Source of the DNA: an uncultured Bacteroidota bacterium
GTDB lineage: Bacteria > Bacteroidota > Bacteroidia > Flavobacteriales > Flavobacteriaceae
Assembly (NCBI GenBank): GCA_903920835.1
Contig: CAIXNQ010000137.1
Coordinates: 1 to 5,948, forward strand
DNA: 5,948 nucleotides
Reading direction: 5' to 3'
Positions within the stretch are counted from its first letter, which is position 1; each line of letters opens with the position of its first letter. Of the stretch, positions 1-3,983 are shown one piece after another. The position numbers and the translations under genes are program-made. The notes beneath the pieces are model-generated. The model did not search any database. It was given only the letters and a program-made list of their open reading frames with translations, and was not told the origin of the DNA.

Positions 1-773
1 AAATCCATATTATCGTTCAAGTCATTAAAAGCAACTTCTGGTTCAATCATCCAAAATTCTGCTAAATGTCGTGAAGTATTAGAATTTTCTGCACGAAATG
101 TTGGTCCAAAAGTATAAACTTGACCCAACGCCATGGCAAATGTTTCGGCTTCTAGCTGACCTGAAACGGTCAAATTTGTTTCTTTTCCGAAAAAATCTTC
201 TTTATAATTAACTTTTCCATCTTCAGTTCTAGGAGTGTTGTCAAAAGGAAGCGCAGTTACTTTAAACATTTCGCCAGCGCCTTCGGCATCTGAACCTGTA
301 ATTATTGGCGTATTTACATATACAAATCCTTTTTCCTGAAAATAACGGTGCACCGCAAAAGACAACACCGAACGAACACGCATAATGGCACCAAAAGCGT
401 TGGTTCGCACTCGAAGGTGTGCATTTTCTCGCAAAAATTCAAGTGAATGTTTCTTTGGTTGCATCGGGAATTTTTCGGCATCTGAGTCTCCGAGAATTTC
501 TAGTTTGGCAACCTGAATTTCATATTTTTGTCCAGCACCTTTGCTTTCTACCAAGCTACCTGTAACAGCAATTGCGGCTCCAGTAGTGATACGTTTTAAG
601 GTTTCTTCGGGCGTATTTTCAAAATCAACCACACACTGAATGTTGTGTAGTGTTGACCCGTCGTTTAAAGCTATAAATTGATTGTTTCTAAACGTTCGCA
701 CCCAACCTTTGGCGGTTACATCTTGAAAAGTAGTGGTGCTATTGAGTAAATCTTTTACTTTGGTATGTTTCAT
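1..773 (-). CDS. asnS: Asparaginyl-tRNA synthetase, N-terminal part (runs off the left edge)
   Basis: Charges tRNA-Asn with asparagine in the cytoplasm (class II aminoacyl-tRNA synthetase). The 257 complete codons visible give an N-terminal OB-fold anticodon-binding domain at about residues 18-95 (GWVRTFRNNQFIALNDGS, then VTGSLVESKGAGQKYEIQV). The start of the class II catalytic core follows. Motif 1 lies near residues 145-170 (GFVYVNTPIITGSDAEGAGE), and motif 2 near 226-246 (FRAENSNTSRHLAEFWMIEPE). The FRAE and RHLAEFW signatures and the OB fold together separate it from LysRS and AspRS; AspRS is the nearest alternative. Full-length AsnRS is usually about 460-480 residues, so roughly the C-terminal half, with motif 3, is outside the window. 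The ATG at 771-773 is preceded by an A-rich leader without a Shine-Dalgarno, as is normal in Bacteroidota. It lies 137 bp downstream of the lipoprotein gene on the same strand and probably has its own promoter. Confidence 0.96.
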   Translation of the reverse strand, partial: MKHTKVKDLLNSTTTFQDVTAKGWVRTFRNNQFIALNDGSTLHNIQCVVDFENTPEETLKRITTGAAIAVTGSLVESKGAGQKYEIQVAKLEILGDSDAEKFPMQPKKHSLEFLRENAHLRVRTNAFGAIMRVRSVLSFAVHRYFQEKGFVYVNTPIITGSDAEGAGEMFKVTALPFDNTPRTEDGKVNYKEDFFGKETNLTVSGQLEAETFAMALGQVYTFGPTFRAENSNTSRHLAEFWMIEPEVAFNDLNDNMD

Positions 774-835
774 TTTCTATAAAATTTGAATTTATTCGCT
801 GCATTCTCATCAAATCAGCAATTCGTTTTGGGCTG

Positions 836-843
836 CAAATATA
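836..843 (-). promoter_or_regulatory. Candidate -7 element of the asnS promoter
   Basis: Read on the minus strand this is TATATTTG, an exact match to the Bacteroidota -7 consensus TAnnTTTG. It lies 62 bp upstream of the asnS ATG, giving a leader of about 55 nt. No perfect TTG -33 element is found at the expected distance. The closest is TCG at 866-868, with a 22-nt spacer and one mismatch. I saw no hairpin terminator between the lipoprotein stop and this site, so read-through from the upstream gene is also possible. Confidence 0.4.
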
Positions 844-910
844 ACAGTTTTTTTATCGGTTTTTTCGAGATTTATTAAAGTTCTGACGTGGATTTTTATA
901 CTCAAAACAG

Positions 911-2503
911 CTATTGTCCCACATCAAAACCTTGTTCAACATCCCAGTTGGAGCGCACATCGACGGGCTTTGAAAAATAAATAACCGTTTCGGCTTGTTT
1001 TTTTTCAAGATAATTTCCCGTGTCCCATTCTTTGTTTTTGTTGTCGTCATAAATCAATCTGAGACTGTATTTTTCGGGTTCAATTAAATTGAAATCTATT
1101 GTGGTTTCACGTTCAGAATAGGCAGTTTCTTTTACTTTTCCATTGCTGTCTGTAAGTTGTAAAATTATTGGAAAACGTTTCACGTTTTGGAGCACTACTT
1201 TTAAGTTGCCATAATCTGTAGTGTTTTTGGTCGTAAATTTATAAAGCAACGAATCGTTTGGTTTTTCTAAATACGTAATCAATGCGCCTTTTTGAATTTT
1301 GAGTTTATATTTTTCTAAAGGTTCTTGCTTGAAAAGGAATTTTAACTCTTGCTTGTATTCATCATAAGAAGTTTCAAAAGCCACTGCCACCGAATCTTTA
1401 TTGGTCAACATCATTTTTGATTTGTCAAATTTGGTCAACGGAATTGACGAATGTATCGTATAATTTTCTCTAAACGACAAAATATCTTGGCTCACTGGCT
1501 TGATAAAAAGCGAATCTTTTTTGGCTTCTTTATATTTAATTTTATACGATTTTGAATAATTTTCATTCGTAATATTGACGCTCAACGAATCTGTTTTTAT
1601 CGGTTGAAACCAAAGTTGTAATGAATCTTTCTCAGGAAATTTAGTGATGATGGTTGGCAGCACTTGGTCTTTGTTTTTCAAAACAATTTTAGTGTTTTTT
1701 GAATTGCCATAATAAGGCAGCAAAAGTCGGTTTGAAGCCGCAATCAATGGGCGTTCGGTCTTGAATTTTAATTTTTCTTTAAACAGTTTTAACTCAAAAC
1801 TGCTGTCGTTTGGGATGGTAATTTCTTTTTGATAAAAGCCAATTTTCTCTTTTTCGGGATTAAATCTGTAATTGCTATTCTCATCTTTGAGCGCCACCAA
1901 TCGGTATTTGCCAGCTTTTAGATTTTCGAGTTTAAAACTTTTTGCACTATCGAGCGTGTTGGTGATGTACCTTGGGTTTTGTTTAAAAATTGCAGAATCA
2001 CTATATTTTGAGTTCACTTCATAGAGCATGACCGAAACGAAATGGTCGCTTTTTTTCTCAAGCGCATCTTTAATCGTGCCTTTCAATGTCAAAGAATCTA
2101 AATGACTGCCCGTCGAAAAAATATATTTGAATTGTCTAAAAGCGTTTCCTTCGTTGTTGTCTTGAATGCTTTGTCCGAAATTGAAACTATAGGTAGTGTT
2201 GGGCTGCAGTGTGTCTTTTATTCTAATACGAATCTCTTTGCTGGCAACACTCGGAGTAATTTCGGGCATTTTTTTCATTGGCGGCGAAATAATCAACTGC
2301 TTAGCAATGTCTTTTAGTTTGATATATTCGTTAAAAGCCAATTTGATCTCGTTGCCTTTAAAATTGAGACTTTTGTCTTGCGGAAAACTCATTTTCAAGA
2401 TTGGCGCAATGGTGTCTTTTGGTCCTCCGGTAATCGAACCTCTTTTGGCACAACTAAAAAGAGCAATAAAGACCAGCAAAAAAAGATATTTCGTTTTGAA
2501 CAT
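911..2503 (-). CDS. Ig-like-domain (Big_5 / SbsA type) lipoprotein
   Basis: A predicted envelope lipoprotein of unknown precise role, 530 residues from the ATG chosen here. The N-terminus is a lipoprotein signal: MFKTK, a hydrophobic stretch (YLFLLVFIALF), then the lipobox LFSC with the lipidated cysteine at residue 18, followed by AKRGSITGGPKDTIAP. Residues ~28-125 fit a bacterial Ig-like (Big_5) domain (DTIAPILKMSFPQD, LAFNEYIKLKD, LQPNTTYSFNFGQSIQDNN). After that come beta-rich segments, one like a carboxypeptidase-regulatory fold near 135-230 (LTLKGTIKD, LENLKAGKYRLVALKDENSN). A second such segment near the C-terminus has YSLRLIYDDNKNKEWDTGNY. An in-frame ATG at 2531-2533 would add ten residues before the signal peptide. 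I prefer 2503 (or the ATG at 2507-2509), because these place the charged residues directly before the hydrophobic core. The gene is intact and probably single or loosely co-transcribed with asnS. Family recognition is from remembered flavobacterial proteins; no enzymatic motif is visible. Confidence 0.88.
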   Translation of the reverse strand: MFKTKYLFLLVFIALFSCAKRGSITGGPKDTIAPILKMSFPQDKSLNFKGNEIKLAFNEYIKLKDIAKQLIISPPMKKMPEITPSVASKEIRIRIKDTLQPNTTYSFNFGQSIQDNNEGNAFRQFKYIFSTGSHLDSLTLKGTIKDALEKKSDHFVSVMLYEVNSKYSDSAIFKQNPRYITNTLDSAKSFKLENLKAGKYRLVALKDENSNYRFNPEKEKIGFYQKEITIPNDSSFELKLFKEKLKFKTERPLIAASNRLLLPYYGNSKNTKIVLKNKDQVLPTIITKFPEKDSLQLWFQPIKTDSLSVNITNENYSKSYKIKYKEAKKDSLFIKPVSQDILSFRENYTIHSSIPLTKFDKSKMMLTNKDSVAVAFETSYDEYKQELKFLFKQEPLEKYKLKIQKGALITYLEKPNDSLLYKFTTKNTTDYGNLKVVLQNVKRFPIILQLTDSNGKVKETAYSERETTIDFNLIEPEKYSLRLIYDDNKNKEWDTGNYLEKKQAETVIYFSKPVDVRSNWDVEQGFDVGQ

Positions 2504-2638
2504 TAGCATTAATATTTGGTTACAAAATAACAATTATATTTAGAGTAAACGAAATGTTTTTAACTTTTTTGGAAGATTTGAATTTACATATCAAAAGCCT
2601 TTGTTTGTTCATGGTTCAAAATTTCAAACAAAAGAATA

Positions 2639-2652
2639 AACCTACTTAGGTT
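2639..2652. repeat. Perfect short inverted repeat AACCTA-CT-TAGGTT
   Basis: Two 6-bp arms (2639-2644 and 2647-2652) are exact reverse complements around a 2-bp centre. It lies ~136 bp upstream of the lipoprotein start in otherwise low-complexity AT-rich DNA. It could be an operator-like site. A palindrome this short can also occur by chance, and no known regulator is recognised. Confidence 0.3.
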
Positions 2653-2740
2653 AAAAGGCAAACATCAATTCGCTGCTTTTTAAATTATGCTGTTATAAAA
2701 TTTCAATGTTATTTTAAACGACAACGCTTGAAATTAAAAC

Positions 2741-2772
2741 AAAAAAAAAATAGGCTATCAGTCCAAACAGCC
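2741..2772 (-). terminator. Probable intrinsic terminator of the HTH-zipper gene
   Basis: Read on the minus strand, GGCTGTT (2772-2766) pairs with GATAGCC (2759-2753), giving a 7-bp stem with two G-U pairs and the 6-nt loop TGGACT. After TA comes a run of ten T (A-run 2750-2741 on the plus strand). The stem is modest but the T-run is long. It lies ~143 bp beyond the stop of the 119-residue gene and upstream of the lipoprotein gene, so it would separate the two transcripts. Confidence 0.5.
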
Positions 2773-2914
2773 ATAGATTTTTAGAGAAAGTTTCATTGTT
2801 GCAAGATCGTGACGCTTGCGCCAGTTGGTGAAATAATTTTTTGCTTTCATCACTCCCCAAATAAAAAAATATCTCAATTTATTTTTTTAGCATTATTGCG
2901 GCTTTCCAAGAAAA

Positions 2915-3274
2915 TTACCCCTTCAACTTCATCACGATTTCGAGTTGTGCTTTCAGGATTTTGTTTTCTTCTTCAAGGTTGGCAATGCGATTTTCGTAAG
3001 CTTGTTTTTCGGCTTGCTTTGACGCTGCATCAATGTCCGTTTTGGCAAAATCCGAAGGCAACATGTTGGCGATTTCTTGAAAAATGTTATACTTCATAGC
3101 ATAGCATAAGTCAATTAATATTGATGTTTGTATGCTCGAACTTCTAATGAATTTATACAGCGAACTGCCAGGCCTGCCAATCGCACGTTCTAATTCGGAA
3201 TTATTCAATTTTAATTTCCAGGTCAGTTTTTCGATTATTTCGCCAGTGTTGATGTTGTGGTCACTTTTTTTCAT
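2915..3274 (-). CDS. Small XRE-like helix-turn-helix protein with C-terminal leucine zipper
   Basis: A 119-residue cytoplasmic protein, probably a dimeric DNA-binding regulator; no named family is recognised with certainty. Residues ~10-70 read as a compact helical domain like XRE/Cro. Helix 1 is about 11-23 (GEIIEKLTWKLKL), helix 2 about 25-33 (NSELERAIG), and the putative recognition helix about 36-46 (GSSLYKFIRSS). Helical support follows (SILIDLCYAMKYNIFQEIANML). Residues ~82-117 form a charged coiled coil. Its a/d positions are Y93, I97, L100, N104, L107, L111 and V114, spaced 4-3-4-3-4-3. N104 is a buried-type asparagine, as found in parallel dimeric zippers. The ATG at 3272-3274 sits about 20 nt from the predicted transcription start. 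Its promoter abuts the 21-bp repeat array, so I infer that the array is its binding region and that it may regulate itself. A structural or nucleoid-type DNA-binding role is an alternative. Confidence 0.8.
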   Translation of the reverse strand: MKKSDHNINTGEIIEKLTWKLKLNNSELERAIGRPGSSLYKFIRSSSIQTSILIDLCYAMKYNIFQEIANMLPSDFAKTDIDAASKQAEKQAYENRIANLEEENKILKAQLEIVMKLKG

Positions 3275-3278
3275 TGTT

Positions 3279-3294
3279 CTAATAAGTTAATTAG
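3279..3294. repeat. Short inverted repeat over the regulator transcription start
   Basis: CTAAT (3279-3283) and ATTAG (3290-3294) are exact reverse complements separated by six bases. They lie between the -7 element and the start codon of the HTH-zipper gene, overlapping its predicted transcription start near 3293. The position suits a repressor operator. The arms are short and AT-only apart from one C/G, so chance is a serious alternative. Confidence 0.3.
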
Positions 3295-3299
3295 TACAA

Positions 3300-3330
3300 C
3301 AAAAATATAATTTATTTGACTTTTTTGCAA
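3300..3330 (-). promoter_or_regulatory. Flavobacterial-type promoter of the HTH-zipper gene
   Basis: On the minus strand, TTG (3330-3328) is followed after exactly 20 nt by TATTTTTG (3307-3300), an exact match to the Bacteroidota -33/-7 pattern TTG / TAnnTTTG. The predicted start of transcription is near 3293, about 20 nt before the ATG. The -33 element lies only five bases from the first unit of the 21-bp array, so proteins bound to the array would touch RNA polymerase. Confidence 0.7.
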
Positions 3331-3335
3331 ATATA

Positions 3336-3579
3336 TTTGTATTTTTAAGAACTGAGTTTGTGTTTTTCAGAACTGAGTTTGTGTTTTTTAGAACTGATTG
3401 TGTGTTTTTCAGAACTGCATTTGTGTTTTTCAGAACTGTATTTGTGTTTTTAAGAACTGAATTTGTATTTTTCAGAACTTAATTTGTGTTTTTCAGAACT
3501 GCATTTGTATTTTTCAGAACTGCATTTGTGTTTTTCAGAACTGAGTTTGTGTTTTCAAGAACTGATTTTGTGTTTTTTA
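3336..3579 (+). repeat. Tandem array of 21-bp repeats (11 full units plus a partial one)
   Basis: Unit starts are 3336, 3357, 3378, 3399, 3420, 3441, 3462, 3483, 3504, 3525 and 3546; a 13-bp partial unit is at 3567-3579. The core is TTTGTGTTTTTCAGAACTG plus two variable bases. Positions 13-18 (AGAACT) are identical in all eleven units. Position 6 is G or A. Position 12 is C, A or T. Positions 20-21 are AG, AG, AT, CA, TA, AA, AA, CA, CA, AG, AT in order. Despite the substitutions there is not one insertion or deletion. A 21-bp period is two helical turns, so all cores face one side of the helix and the T5 tracts recur in phase, which favours curved DNA. The core contains the small dyad CAG-AA-CTG. 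The array ends directly upstream of the -33 element of the HTH-zipper gene. It is not CRISPR, since there are no spacers. Inferred role: cooperative protein-binding array. Confidence 0.95.
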
Positions 3580-3608
3580 CATATTCAAAAAATAATTTAT
3601 TTTGATAA

Positions 3609-3797
3609 CACAAAAGAAATAGGACAAAGAAAAAAGTAAAATTAGAGTACAAAAAGTTTTTGCTCGAGAATAGAAAAGACAGCTACGGTTCGGTAGCACT
3701 TTTACAAAAAGACCTCGAGCTTGCAAAAGTTACTCGAGAACTTGAAGAAATCGATGCTTTTACAGATGCTATTAATGCCCGAAAAGCTGCATTGTAA
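3609..3797 (+). pseudogene. 3' remnant of an unidentified helix-rich gene, no ATG
   Basis: From the preceding in-frame stop (3606-3608) to TAA at 3795-3797 the frame is open for 62 codons but contains no ATG. From about 3648 it reads like genuine protein: YKKFLLENRKDSYGSVALLQ, then KDLELAKVTRELEEIDAF, then TDAINARKAAL, a charged amphipathic helix. The stop lies 24 bp before a strong intrinsic terminator, as expected for the end of a real gene. The 5' part appears to be missing, replaced by AT-rich DNA and the repeat array. Three CTCGAG hexamers fall at 3663, 3714 and 3733. I do not recognise the family. An alternative is a small intact gene using TTG at 3660 (45 residues); no translation signal clearly supports it. 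Confidence 0.4.
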
Positions 3798-3821
3798 GAA
3801 TTGGTTTGGTTAGTTGAAAAG

Positions 3822-3849
3822 AGGCTGCTCGAAAGGGCAGCCTTTTTTT
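3822..3849 (+). terminator. Strong intrinsic terminator with GNRA-type loop
   Basis: AGGCTGC (3822-3828) pairs perfectly with GCAGCCT (3837-3843). It is extended inward by a T-G wobble and a C-G pair that close a GAAA tetraloop (3831-3834). Seven T (3843-3849) follow. It ends plus-strand transcription from the remnant gene and insulates the restriction gene downstream. This is the clearest terminator in the window. Confidence 0.92.
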
Positions 3850-3863
3850 GTGGGGTAATGCGA

Positions 3864-3893
3864 GAGAATCTAATTTTAAATATTTAGATTTTT
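3864..3893. repeat. AT-rich inverted repeat between terminator and hsdR promoter
   Basis: AATCTAA (3867-3873) and TTAGATT (3884-3890) are exact reverse complements. With G-U pairs the stem grows to ten pairs (3864-3873 with 3884-3893) around a 10-nt loop, ending in a short T-run. It could be a weak second terminator or an operator upstream of hsdR. AT-richness makes a chance origin plausible. Confidence 0.35.
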
Positions 3894-3931
3894 CTACAAA
3901 ATTACTATTGAGTATTTCTAATAAAAATAAA

Positions 3932-3962
3932 TTGTTGAAATGAATAAAATTTGTTATGTTTG
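3932..3962 (+). promoter_or_regulatory. Promoter of the hsdR gene
   Basis: TTG (3932-3934) and TATGTTTG (3955-3962) are separated by exactly 20 nt and match the Bacteroidota -33/-7 pattern. A second TTG at 3935-3937 would give 17 nt. Transcription would begin near 3968-3969, leaving a leader of about 15 nt before the ATG at 3984. The leader is A-rich and has no Shine-Dalgarno. Spacing and motif match the promoter of the HTH-zipper gene. Confidence 0.65.
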
Positions 3963-3983
3963 GAAATAATAAATTCAATTTAA

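Larger units (their letters stand above)
2504..2914. other. AT-rich gene-free gap between regulator and lipoprotein genes
   Basis: No convincing gene is seen in these ~410 bases. The gap holds a perfect 14-bp inverted repeat at 2639-2652 and a terminator-like hairpin at 2741-2772. Between that hairpin and the regulator stop (2773-2914) lies a stretch that would form a ~140-nt 3' untranslated tail. Short minus-strand reading frames in that tail (30 codons with an ATG, about 50 codons without) lack support. A poor promoter match for the lipoprotein gene (TTATTTTG on the minus strand, 2523-2530) has one mismatch to TAnnTTTG. Confidence 0.6.

Noticed and set aside
2196..2543. 115-codon plus-strand ORF opposite the lipoprotein N-terminus, and a 96-codon one at 2809-3099.
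   Set aside because: Both lie antisense to well-supported genes, and their translations are low-complexity hydrophobic or Phe/Cys-rich strings without recognisable motifs.
2523..2552. Promoter for the lipoprotein gene (TTATTTTG with a TCG 19 nt upstream, minus strand).
   Set aside because: Each element has one mismatch to the consensus, and in such AT-rich DNA this is weak. Mentioned only as a possibility supporting the start at 2503.
2740..2915. Small minus-strand genes: a 30-codon ORF starting MKAKNYFTNW, and an overlapping ~50-codon frame ending in a hydrophobic stretch.
   Set aside because: Both are very short and overlap each other in different frames. The hydrophobic end of the longer one is just the poly-T of the terminator, and it has no ATG.
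3336..3579. CRISPR array.
   Set aside because: Units are directly joined without spacers, the unit is short, and no cas gene is present.
3336..3605. The repeat array as a coding repeat (a 7-residue unit FVFFRTE read on the plus strand).
   Set aside because: The unit is 7 codons long and shares the frame of the downstream remnant, but there is no ATG. The frame is stopped by TAA in unit 7 (3480-3482) and again at 3603-3608. The minus-strand frames are also interrupted.
3682..3697. Hairpin GCTAC-GGTTCG-GTAGC inside the remnant gene.
   Set aside because: A 5-bp stem without a T-run, inside a plausible coding stretch (SYGSVA), so probably incidental.
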